The translations under genes were made by a program, and so were the position numbers. A stretch of DNA of 18,001 bases from Actinomycetota bacterium (GTDB lineage: Bacteria; Actinomycetota; Acidimicrobiia; Acidimicrobiales; JAHWLA01), in NCBI GenBank assembly GCA_019347595.1, contig JAHWLA010000023.1:1-18001 (forward strand), read 5' to 3'. Each line of letters begins with the position of its first letter. Within the stretch, counting starts at the first letter, position 1. The notes beneath the pieces were generated by a model. That model worked only from the letters and a program-made list of their open reading frames with translations. It was not told where the DNA came from and did no database searches. This document shows positions 8,266 through 14,732 of the stretch, in pieces.

Positions 8266-10191
8266 CTAGGGGGATTTCGAGGGGCGGGGGGACGGGTCGA
8301 TCGTACCGGTGGCGCCCGTGGGATCGCCGACCTCGCCCACGCCCCGAGCGGCACCGGGGTCGCTGGCGGGGACGCCTGCGGGTGTGACGGGCGCAGGCGG
8401 CGGGATGCGGAACTGCCGAAGCCCGTAGCGGAGGATGTCGGCGAACACGGGAGCGGCCACGATGCCGCCGAAGATCGGGGTGGGCTCGTCGAGGATGACG
8501 ATGGCCGTGAGCTCGGGGCGCTCGGACGGGACGAACCCGGCGAAGCTCGACATGTACGCGCCCGGCTTGTAGCCCCGGGCGTCCTCCAGCGGCTTGCGAG
8601 CGGTGCCCGTCTTGCCCGCCACGGTGTAGCCGTCGATGCGGGCCAGGGTGCCGGTGCCGACGCGCACCACCTCGTTGAGCATCGCCGTCATCTCCTTGGC
8701 CGTCTTGGCCGACACCACGCGGCGCTGTTCGGACGGCTCGGTGTCACGGCGGTCGCCGTCGCTGTCGATCGTCGCCTTCACCAGCTTGGGCGCCACATAG
8801 ACCCCGTCGTTGGCGATGGTGTTGTACGCGGCCAGCATCTGCACGGCGGTCACGGCCACGCCCTGTCCGATGGGCATGGTCCCCATGGACGTGCCCGAGT
8901 ACTTGTCGGTGTCGAGCAGGATGCCCGCCGACTCGCCCGGGAACTCGATGGCCGTCTTCTCGCCGAAGCCGAACGCCCGCATGTAGTGGTCGAGGCGATG
9001 CTTGCCGAGCTTCTGGCCGATCATGATCGATCCGACGTTCGACGAGTTGGCCACGATGTCGGTGATCGACCACTGCTCGGTCGGATGCGGGTCGTGCTCC
9101 TTGAACACGTGGTCGGCGACCCGGATCGTGCTCGGCACTGTCAGCTCGTCGCTCGGCTTGTAGAGCCGCTCCTCCAGCGCCCCCGCCACCGTGATGAGCT
9201 TGTTGACCGAGCCCGGCTCGTAGACGTTGGTGAGCGTCATGTTGTTGGGCGCGGGCTGCACGGCGCCGTCGTCGCCGACGGAGAGGTTCGCCATCGACAG
9301 GATCTCGCCGGTCCGGGCCTGCATGATGATCGCCATTCCGCCCTGCGCCTTGGCCTTTGTGATCTCCGCCGACAGCGCCCGCTCCGTCTCGTACTGCAGC
9401 GAGCGGTCGATGGTGAGCACGAGGTCGTCGCCTCGCGCCGAGGGCACGAACTGCCGCACGCCGCCGGGGATTTCACGGCCGCTCGGGTCGCGCTCGACGA
9501 CCATGGTCCCGGGCCGGCCCCGGAGCGCCTTCTCGTACTTGGTCTCCAGGCCGCTCAGCCCGTTGTTGTCGATTCCCACCTTGCCGATCAACGGCGCGGC
9601 GAGGTCGCCTGCGGGGAGGAAGCGCTCCGGCTCGTCGAGCAGCGAGATGCCCGGGAGCTTCAGGTCGTTCACCTGCCGGGCGATCCCGTCGTCGACCTTG
9701 CGGGCCAGGTAGACGAAGGCGGCGTCGCGCGCCAGCCGTGTCTGCAGCTCGGCGGGCTCCATACCGAGGATGGGGGCCAGCGTTTCGGCCGCCCCCAGCG
9801 GGTCGTCGACCAGGCGGGGGTCGGCCCACACCGTCGACTGGCGCACCGACAGCGCCAGCTCCCGGCCGTCGCGATCGAAGATCGAGCCCCGCTCGGCGGG
9901 CAGGGCGATGGTGCGGACGCGTTGCGATTCGCCGACCGCGACGAAGCGGTCGCGGGAGAAGGCCTGGAGCTGGGTCACGCGCACGGCGAGCGCGCCGAAC
10001 GCCACCACGAGCACCACCAGCATGGCGACGAGGCGCTTGCGCGACCGGGCCTCGACGCGCGGGACGCGACGCGTGCGATGCCCCCGACTGGGGGCATCGT
10101 TCGGGCGGCGGGGCGGCCGCGAGGTGTCCGGCCGGCGCGGGCGGGTCTCCGGCGCGAGCCCTCGCCGGGGCGCGCGGGTGGTCGTGGTCAC
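8266..10191 (-). CDS. ftsI: Division-specific class B penicillin-binding protein FtsI (PBP3-like)
   Basis: FtsI is the septal D,D-transpeptidase that crosslinks new peptidoglycan and works with FtsW. The 641-residue product has a basic, Pro/Arg-rich cytoplasmic tail (1-53), one transmembrane helix (about 54-72), a PBP dimerisation domain beginning near RGSIFDRDGR (101-110), and a transpeptidase domain with all three active-site motifs: SVNK (Ser328 to Lys331), SSN (383-385) and KTG (527-529). The C-terminus is a Pro/Ala/Gly-rich tail. The start is GTG at 10191, overlapping the stop of the ftsL-like gene as GTGA. Codons upstream in this frame are not needed to explain any conserved region. Confidence 0.95.
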   Translation of the reverse strand: MTTTTRAPRRGLAPETRPRRPDTSRPPRRPNDAPSRGHRTRRVPRVEARSRKRLVAMLVVLVVAFGALAVRVTQLQAFSRDRFVAVGESQRVRTIALPAERGSIFDRDGRELALSVRQSTVWADPRLVDDPLGAAETLAPILGMEPAELQTRLARDAAFVYLARKVDDGIARQVNDLKLPGISLLDEPERFLPAGDLAAPLIGKVGIDNNGLSGLETKYEKALRGRPGTMVVERDPSGREIPGGVRQFVPSARGDDLVLTIDRSLQYETERALSAEITKAKAQGGMAIIMQARTGEILSMANLSVGDDGAVQPAPNNMTLTNVYEPGSVNKLITVAGALEERLYKPSDELTVPSTIRVADHVFKEHDPHPTEQWSITDIVANSSNVGSIMIGQKLGKHRLDHYMRAFGFGEKTAIEFPGESAGILLDTDKYSGTSMGTMPIGQGVAVTAVQMLAAYNTIANDGVYVAPKLVKATIDSDGDRRDTEPSEQRRVVSAKTAKEMTAMLNEVVRVGTGTLARIDGYTVAGKTGTARKPLEDARGYKPGAYMSSFAGFVPSERPELTAIVILDEPTPIFGGIVAAPVFADILRYGLRQFRIPPPAPVTPAGVPASDPGAARGVGEVGDPTGATGTIDPSPRPSKSP

Positions 10192-10703
10192 GGCTGGGAC
10201 GCCAGGTGCGGCTTGACGTCGGTCCAGTCCGGCGCCGGCGCCGTCGCCGTCTCCCGGCGGCCACCCGGGTGTGCACTCGACGGCCGCTCGGACACGCCGG
10301 TCGGCGACAAGTACTTCACGCCCGGCGGAGCCACCATGCCGAGGCGCTCCTGGGCGGCGGCCACGATGCGCTCGGGCGATTCCAGCTCGGCGACCTGGAG
10401 GCGCAGCCGCTCGTAGCGGGCCTGCGACTCGGCGGCCTTCTTCTCGAGCTGCTGCAGCCGGAACTGCCCCTGCGTCAGCACCACGTGCGAGGCGACCAGG
10501 CCGAAGAGCCCCCCGACCACCACGAACACGGCGACGGCGACGCGCAGGCGCGCCCGCTTGCGGCGGTCGACGCGACGCGTCTCCTCGGGGGAAACGACGC
10601 GCAGCGGCGGGCGCTGCTTGCGCGCCGGTGCCGGCGCCGGCCCAGGACGGCGGGCCGGTGCGGCGGAGGCGGCTGCCCCCCGTCGTGACTGGGTGGCGGT
10701 CAT
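10188..10703 (-). CDS. ftsL: FtsL/DivIC-like septum formation initiator
   Basis: This is a small bitopic membrane protein of 171 residues with the architecture of FtsL. It has a basic, Ala/Pro-rich cytoplasmic N-terminus (1-53), one transmembrane helix (about 54-76, VAVAVFVVVGGLFGLVASHVV), an extracytoplasmic coiled coil (about 79-108, QLEKKAAESQARYERLRLQV) and the family-typical SPERIVAAAQERLGMVAPP stretch. FtsL links FtsQ and DivIC/FtsB to the FtsWI synthase. Sequence conservation in the family is poor, so the name rests on topology, the RLGM segment and the position between rsmH and ftsI. The ATG at 10703 overlaps the rsmH stop as ATGA. Confidence 0.85.
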   Translation of the reverse strand: MTATQSRRGAAASAAPARRPGPAPAPARKQRPPLRVVSPEETRRVDRRKRARLRVAVAVFVVVGGLFGLVASHVVLTQGQFRLQQLEKKAAESQARYERLRLQVAELESPERIVAAAQERLGMVAPPGVKYLSPTGVSERPSSAHPGGRRETATAPAPDWTDVKPHLASQP

Positions 10704-11659
10704 CGCCCCACCCCGGGAGCTCGGTCGTCGGGTGCGTCGGTAGCGAGCTTCTCGACGGCGCGCAGGCGGGCGCTCTCGGCCCGCGGGTTGCGCGCCACCT
10801 CGCCGGCGGACGGCCGGCGGGCGCCGCGGTTGAGCAACCGCACCACGGGCTGGGCGCCGCACACGCACGGCAGGTTCGGCGGGCACGTGCAGCCGCCGGT
10901 GGCGGCGGCGACGAAGCGGTCCTTGACGATGCGGTCCTCGCCGGAGTGGTAGCTGAGGACGGCGCACCGCCCGCCGGGTCGGAGGACGTCGACGGCGGCG
11001 TCGATGGCGCCGGGCAGGATGTCGAGCTCGTCGTTCACCGCGATGCGCACCGCCTGGAACACCCGCTTGGCCGGATGGCCACCGGTGCGCCGGGTGGCGG
11101 CGGGGATGGCATCGCGCACCACGTCGGCCAATTGCGCCGTGGTGGTGATGGGTCGGTTGGCGACGATGCGCTGTGCGATGCGGCGGGCGAAGCGGCGCTC
11201 GCCGTTGTCGAAGAACAGCCGGGCCAGCTCGCGCTCGTCGGTGTCGTTCACCACGTCGGCGGCCGTCCGGGACGACGTGCGGTCCATGCGCATGTCGAGC
11301 GGCGCGTCCGCCCGATAGCTGAACCCACGCTCCGCCATGTCCAATTGATAGGAGCTGACGCCCAGATCGAAAAGCACCCCGCTGACGGGTTCCTGAACAA
11401 GCTGGGGCAATTGGTCGAAGCGGGCGCGAACCAAGCGCACGCGGTCGCCGAAGGGGGCCAGGGTGCGGGCGGCCGCGGCCAGCGCGTCGTCGTCGCGGTC
11501 GATGCCCAGCAGGCGCGATTGAGGACGAGCCCCCAGCAGGGCCCGAGCATGCCCACCGCCTCCGACGGTCGCATCGACCAGCAATCCCGGAGGGACGTCG
11601 CCGAGAATGGCCACGATTTCGTCGGCCATCACCGGCTCGTGCTCGAACACCTGGCTCAT
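10700..11659 (-). CDS. rsmH: 16S rRNA (cytosine1402-N4)-methyltransferase RsmH (MraW)
   Basis: RsmH is the SAM-dependent methyltransferase that N4-methylates C1402 of 16S rRNA. The 319-residue product shows FEHEPVM at the N-terminus, the SAM-binding VDATVGGGGHARALL (about 28-42), the DLGVSSYQLD motif, GFSYRADAPLDMRMD, AVRIAVNDEL, LSYHSGEDRIVKDRF and the Cys cluster CTCPPNLPCVCG. The ATG at 11659 was chosen because it has AGGGG six bases upstream and a family-typical N-terminus. However, the frame is open upstream with high third-position GC. An alternative ATG at 11767 would add 36 residues containing three cysteines. The SD can pair with an upstream segment in the mraZ-rsmH gap. Confidence 0.94.
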   Translation of the reverse strand: MSQVFEHEPVMADEIVAILGDVPPGLLVDATVGGGGHARALLGARPQSRLLGIDRDDDALAAAARTLAPFGDRVRLVRARFDQLPQLVQEPVSGVLFDLGVSSYQLDMAERGFSYRADAPLDMRMDRTSSRTAADVVNDTDERELARLFFDNGERRFARRIAQRIVANRPITTTAQLADVVRDAIPAATRRTGGHPAKRVFQAVRIAVNDELDILPGAIDAAVDVLRPGGRCAVLSYHSGEDRIVKDRFVAAATGGCTCPPNLPCVCGAQPVVRLLNRGARRPSAGEVARNPRAESARLRAVEKLATDAPDDRAPGVGR

Positions 11660-11820
11660 CCGCAGCCCCTCGACCGGCTGGAAGCCGTCGGGATTTCTCC
11701 CCGATCGACAAAGGCAGAAGCGGGCGGAGTAGGGATCTTCCACCTCGCCGATCGAGGGGCAGCGCATGGTCCAGGTCGTGTTGCAGGTTTTGCTCCAGGT
11801 GCCGCCGGCACAGGTCTCCT
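11660..11820 (-). promoter_or_regulatory. mraZ-rsmH gap: possible structured leader (mraW-motif-like)
   Basis: This 161-base gap is the only long one in the operon. On the minus-strand RNA, 11748-11760 pairs over 13 positions (one G-U) with 11665-11677, extended by 3 pairs (11661-11663 with 11762-11764) after an A-A mismatch (U-U in the RNA). The downstream arm contains the rsmH Shine-Dalgarno (11666-11671). A hairpin inside (11688-11704) has a six-pair stem with an AGAAA loop. A competing hairpin (11672-11689) would release the SD. A conserved 'mraW RNA motif' is known from actinobacterial mraW leaders, and the location fits; I cannot verify its consensus here. Protein-coding alternatives are discussed under findings. 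Confidence 0.5.
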
Positions 11821-12246
11821 CTAGATGTCGTCCTCCTCGTCCTCGGTGAGCACGGCCTCGGCCGGCGCCACCTTCTCCTCCCACACCACCGGGCTCCACA
11901 GCTCCACCCGGGTGATCGCCCCGTTGACGAGTACATCCCCGTCCAGTCGGGCGAACTCCCGCAGGTACTGCGGAATGGCGATGCGGCCCTGCTTGTCCAC
12001 GTCCACTTCCTGCGTCCCCTGCGCCCACAACCGGGCCAGGTTCCGCTCCGACCGCCCGGACTCGGCGGCCGCTTCCATCTGCGTCATCTGCTTGTCGAAG
12101 TCCTCGGGCGTCCACAGGGCGAGGCATCGATCGCGGAACTGCGTGAGATAGCCCCCGTGCTCGAAGGCGGCGCGGAACTTGGCGGGCAGGATCACCCGCC
12201 CTTTCGGGTCGAGCGAGTGCTCGTACCTCCCGAAGAACCGCGCCAT
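11821..12246 (-). CDS. mraZ: MraZ, SpoVT/AbrB-fold transcriptional regulator of dcw
   Basis: MraZ is a ring-forming DNA-binding protein that binds TGGGN repeats upstream of its own gene and controls the dcw operon. The 141-residue product has two AbrB-like half-sites, DPKGRVILPAKFR (13-25) and DKQGRIAIPQYLREFA (84-99), and an acidic C-terminal tail (EDEEDDI). The ATG at 12246 is the first start after an in-frame stop, with GGGAG about 10 bases upstream. It is the first gene of the cluster, and a promoter with TGGGG boxes lies just upstream, consistent with autoregulation. Confidence 0.95.
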   Translation of the reverse strand: MARFFGRYEHSLDPKGRVILPAKFRAAFEHGGYLTQFRDRCLALWTPEDFDKQMTQMEAAAESGRSERNLARLWAQGTQEVDVDKQGRIAIPQYLREFARLDGDVLVNGAITRVELWSPVVWEEKVAPAEAVLTEDEEDDI

Positions 12247-12317
12247 TCGAACCGTTCACTCCCACGTCGCTCCTCGATGCGCTCCGGAAACCCCTCCCCT
12301 TCGCGCCACTTCTCGCC

Positions 12318-12346
12318 ACCATACGCCCCACCTCCCCACCCGTCAA
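12318..12346 (-). promoter_or_regulatory. Promoter of the mraZ/dcw operon
   Basis: On the minus strand, TTGACG (-35, 12341-12346) and TATGGT (-10, 12318-12323) are separated by exactly 17 bases, a close match to the housekeeping sigma consensus. Transcription would start near 12311, leaving a 5' UTR of about 65 bases before the mraZ ATG. It is the best promoter match I noticed in the window. Confidence 0.75.
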
Positions 12347-12351
12347 CCCCA
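12326..12351 (-). promoter_or_regulatory. Candidate MraZ-binding TGGGG boxes
   Basis: Three TGGGG pentamers on the minus strand (12347-12351, 12334-12338, 12326-12330) sit directly upstream of the -35 and within the -35/-10 spacer of the mraZ promoter. MraZ is known to bind clustered TGGGN repeats. Here the start-to-start spacing is 13 and 8 rather than the even ten or so bases described elsewhere, so the assignment is tentative. Binding here would block RNA polymerase directly. Confidence 0.5.
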
Positions 12352-12386
12352 CTTCACCCCCTCCGAACCACGCCCGCGCAGGCGAG

Positions 12387-12438
12387 CGTTCTGGTCCGCA
12401 GATCACGCACGGACGTGCGTGATCTGCGGACCAGAACG
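12387..12438. repeat. Perfect palindrome (24-base arms, 4-base loop) between dcw promoter and upstream operon
   Basis: Arms 12387-12410 and 12415-12438 are perfect reverse complements around GGAC. The element begins 14 bases after the stop of the glycosyltransferase gene and ends about 40 bases before the mraZ -35. It shares CGTTCTGGTCCG and the pattern N3-ATC-N-CGC with the palindrome in murG. It could end transcription of the upstream minus-strand operon, although no U-tract follows, or it may be a dispersed palindromic repeat. Confidence 0.85.
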
Positions 12439-12452
12439 AGGAGTTGGGGGGT

Positions 12453-13427
12453 TCAGGGGCGGTGGCGGGCGCGCAGGACGCGTACCGGGGTGGCGGCCCG
12501 CACCAGGCGGCGGTCGCCGTAGCGGCACCCGCCGGCCACGCGCTGCGCCACCGCGGCCCACGAGCACACGCCGCGCTCGAGCACCCACACCGGCGCCCAC
12601 CACGAGGTGGCCGCCGGGAACACCGCCGCCCCGCCACCACGGCGACGGCCCGCCTCGGCCAGCGCCACGGTGGCGGCGACGGCGACAGCGATGCCGCCGA
12701 ACCGGCGGCGGGCCAGCGCAACAGCAAGGGCGGGCACGATTGCCAGCGATAACGCCATACGAGCGGGGCGGGCCAGTTCGTCGTAGGCCTGGCGCACCCG
12801 CTGCGACCGGAACCGCGGCGCCGTGGGAGGCAGGCGGCGCACGAAGCAGTCGGGCAGGCGCACAACCCGCCCACCCGTGGCGGCGACCGTCCGCAGCAGT
12901 TCCAGGTTCTCGAACAGCACGTCGCCGTCGTAGCCCCCGGCGGCCGGCACGCAGTCCCGCCGCACACCGAGCGTTCCCGGGAAGTCGCCCCCGCTGACCC
13001 GGTTGAGCAACGTGCGCGCCGTGTCCCAGGCGGCGTGCCACGGCAGCGGGGCGAAGTAGTTCTGGGGGACCACCGCTTCGGCGTGGTCGAGGGCGGCGAC
13101 CACGGCAGCCAGCGACGCCGCGTCGTAGCGCACGTCGTCGTCGGCGATCACCACTCGGTCGTGCCGCGCCATGCGGAGCCCGGTGATCACGCCGTCGACC
13201 TTGCCGTTGGCGAAATGCAGGTCCGCATCGGGCGCCGCGTGTCGCGCCGCCGGTGGCCGGCGCCGGGCGAGCTCCGCGAAGTGCGCCTCGTCCGACCCGT
13301 CCACCACCACGACATCGTCGACGACCGTCGCCAACCAGCCGAGGTACGAGACGAGCTCGTCCGTGTCGACGTCCGGCGACCAGCGGATCGGGAGCACGTA
13401 CGAGGCGCGCAACACGCCGGCGCTCAC
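12453..13427 (-). CDS. Family 2 glycosyltransferase, membrane-associated
   Basis: This 324-residue protein has a GT-A/GT2 core. The nucleotide-binding strand is SYVLPIRWSP (about 9-18) followed by VVVVDGSD (39-46), the metal-binding DDD motif is VVIADDDVRY (92-101), and an acceptor-side segment GGYDGDVLFENLELLRT lies at 164-180. RLPPTAPRFRSQRVRQAYDE resembles the QxxRW region of processive GT2 enzymes. The C-terminal third has two or three hydrophobic stretches (about 224-260 and 268-295), suggesting membrane attachment. The sugar donor and acceptor cannot be read from the sequence. The GTG start at 13427 overlaps the stop of the preceding diiron-enzyme gene as GTGA, so the two are coupled. 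Confidence 0.8.
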   Translation of the reverse strand: MSAGVLRASYVLPIRWSPDVDTDELVSYLGWLATVVDDVVVVDGSDEAHFAELARRRPPAARHAAPDADLHFANGKVDGVITGLRMARHDRVVIADDDVRYDAASLAAVVAALDHAEAVVPQNYFAPLPWHAAWDTARTLLNRVSGGDFPGTLGVRRDCVPAAGGYDGDVLFENLELLRTVAATGGRVVRLPDCFVRRLPPTAPRFRSQRVRQAYDELARPARMALSLAIVPALAVALARRRFGGIAVAVAATVALAEAGRRRGGGAAVFPAATSWWAPVWVLERGVCSWAAVAQRVAGGCRYGDRRLVRAATPVRVLRARHRP

Positions 13428-14440
13428 GTCCGCAGCGACGACCGCCCCCGGCTCCAGCAGTCGAGCACGTGGGTGGCGAAACGCTCCTCGACCGCCATCG
13501 CCGCTCGCGCCCCGAAGTGGATGTCGCCCGCCAAGGCGGGCTCCGCCTCCGCCAGCCCCCCTGCCATCGCGTCGCCGGCGATCACCTCGTGTCGCGCGTC
13601 GGCATCGACGTGCACGTCGTAGAAGCGGCAGGCCTCGGCGCCGTATCCCAGCCGCGACAGGGCGCGGCTGTAGCGCGCCATCGGCGTGACGGACGTCATC
13701 TCGAAGACGGCGAGGTGCCCCACCAACGCGCCCCGCAGCCGGCGGTGCAGCGCCAAAAACGACATCAGGTTCACCGTCCCCAGCGTCACGGCGGGGATGA
13801 CGTCGAGATAGGCCCCGTACGCGGGATCGAGCCCGAGCGCCGTCATCGTGCGGGCAAAGAGGGCGGCGTGCATGTCGGCGGCGACGCCCGAGCCGTACTC
13901 CTCGTACTGGATCTCCACCACGGCGGCCTTGGCCCGCCCCGCCAGGCGGGGGATCACCCAGGTGTGGGGGTCGGCCTCCTTGAGCTGGTACGCCGAACGG
14001 TGCACGGCCAGCTCGCGCACCTGGTCGACATTGCCGTGGGCCTCGACGTAGGCCGACAGCGACGGCCCGGTCGAAGCCTCGACAAGCGCCCGCAGGCCGT
14101 CGGGGACGCGCCCCGGTCCCGCGGCCGCGGGACCGGCCAGCCGCCGCAGCTCGGCCTCGAACGGCGATTCCAGGGCCGCCCGCCACCGCAGGAGCGACGG
14201 GTTCCACTCCCATCCGTCGTCCACGCCCGCGAACCCCCGATAGGCCAACTCGTAGCAGCAGTACAGCGCCAATTGGACATCGTCGTCCTCCCACCTCCGC
14301 ATGCCAACGGCGTCGGGCGCGGGCAACTCGTGCGGTGGGCGCAGGAGCGCGGCCAGCAACAACTCGCCGATCGGTCCCCTCGGCGTGGGCAATGGTGCAG
14401 GCGCGTCGACGGTAGCGGCGTCCGCCACGGTGGCTTCCAT
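13424..14440 (-). CDS. Heme-oxygenase-like diiron (iron-containing redox) enzyme
   Basis: The 338-residue protein resembles the iron-containing redox enzyme / Haem_oxygenas_2 group of the heme-oxygenase-like diiron superfamily. These are cytoplasmic all-helical enzymes that use two irons for oxidations such as desaturation, N-oxygenation or C-C cleavage. Candidate ligands are in AVHRSAYQLKEADPHTW (145-161), VVEIQYEEYGSG (174-185) with His191, HLAVFEMTS (242-250) and the diagnostic HxxxDxxH pattern in YDVHVDADARHE (His277, Asp281, His284). The first 22 residues are Ala/Pro-rich and probably disordered. The ATG at 14440 has AGGGG directly abutting it. A GTG at 14428 is an alternative start, and a leaderless mRNA is possible. 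The substrate is unknown. It is coupled to the downstream glycosyltransferase. Confidence 0.75.
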   Translation of the reverse strand: MEATVADAATVDAPAPLPTPRGPIGELLLAALLRPPHELPAPDAVGMRRWEDDDVQLALYCCYELAYRGFAGVDDGWEWNPSLLRWRAALESPFEAELRRLAGPAAAGPGRVPDGLRALVEASTGPSLSAYVEAHGNVDQVRELAVHRSAYQLKEADPHTWVIPRLAGRAKAAVVEIQYEEYGSGVAADMHAALFARTMTALGLDPAYGAYLDVIPAVTLGTVNLMSFLALHRRLRGALVGHLAVFEMTSVTPMARYSRALSRLGYGAEACRFYDVHVDADARHEVIAGDAMAGGLAEAEPALAGDIHFGARAAMAVEERFATHVLDCWSRGRSSLRT

Positions 14441-14446
14441 CCCCTC

Positions 14447-14474
14447 GACGTACCCACGCGGGCCCGAAGTCCAA
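14447..14474 (-). promoter_or_regulatory. Weak candidate promoter for the diiron-enzyme operon
   Basis: TTGGAC (14469-14474) and TACGTC (14447-14452) on the minus strand are 16 bases apart. The expected start would fall at or near the ATG at 14440, giving a leaderless transcript, which is common in actinobacteria. The -10 match is poor, so this is only a suggestion. Confidence 0.3.
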
Positions 14475-14503
14475 AAAATCAGGCGGAAATCGGCTGCGGT
14501 GTC

Positions 14504-14532
14504 TAGTCAGAGGGGGGAAGCGTGGGTATCAT
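14504..14532 (+). promoter_or_regulatory. Candidate promoter for the tRNA leader transcript
   Basis: TAGTCA (14504-14509) and TATCAT (14527-14532) are separated by 17 bases on the plus strand. A start near 14539 would place a GCCAC/GTGGC hairpin (14544-14559) at the 5' end of the RNA. This would leave about 190 bases before the tRNA. No better promoter is visible closer to the tRNA. Confidence 0.35.
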
Positions 14533-14732
14533 GGCGACCGCACGCCACAGCGGCGTGGCACCTGGGGGGAACGACCACCGATGGCAGCAGACCTCGAGCG
14601 CAGCGAGTCGAAGGACATGACTCAGAGCCTTGGTCCCCGTCGCGCGGCCGCCCGGCGAACATCGCGAACATAAGCGACTTCTCGCCGCGAGCCTGACGGA
14701 CGGCCATCCGCCGTCCCCCTGCATCACCTCAT
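14533..14732 (+). other. Leader region upstream of tRNA-Thr without a recognisable gene
   Basis: This stretch has no convincing protein gene. It contains a small hairpin (14544-14559), a 30-codon open frame from ATG 14581 to TAA 14673 without a well-placed ribosome binding site, a second hairpin (14695-14715, GACGG/CCGTC plus CGG/CCG with a bulged A) and the 12-base sequence AGAGCCTTGGTC (14624-14635), which recurs in the tRNA. It may be a transcribed leader or a small RNA. Confidence 0.3.

Noticed and set aside
11656..11811. 51-residue frame starting at GTG 11811 with AGGAG upstream and a stop overlapping the rsmH ATG as ATGA
   Set aside because: The start and stop placement is attractive, but only about half its codons end in G or C, against about four fifths in the competing frame, and the product is Pro/Arg/Ala low-complexity. 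Probably coincidental, although not excluded.
8986..11824. Plus-strand open frames opposite ftsI, ftsL and rsmH
   Set aside because: Same antisense GC effect; no recognisable domain and no ribosome binding context.
12387..12438. Palindrome as a classical intrinsic terminator
   Set aside because: The stem is perfect, but no T-run follows on either strand, and a related copy lies inside coding sequence. Repeat is the safer call.
13253..14506. 417-codon plus-strand frame opposite the glycosyltransferase and diiron enzyme
   Set aside because: The composition is typical of a shadow frame. The minus-strand genes have coherent motifs and a GTGA overlap.
14581..14673. 30-codon frame upstream of the tRNA
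   Set aside because: No well-spaced Shine-Dalgarno, mixed third-position composition and no recognised similarity. Kept only as part of the leader description.
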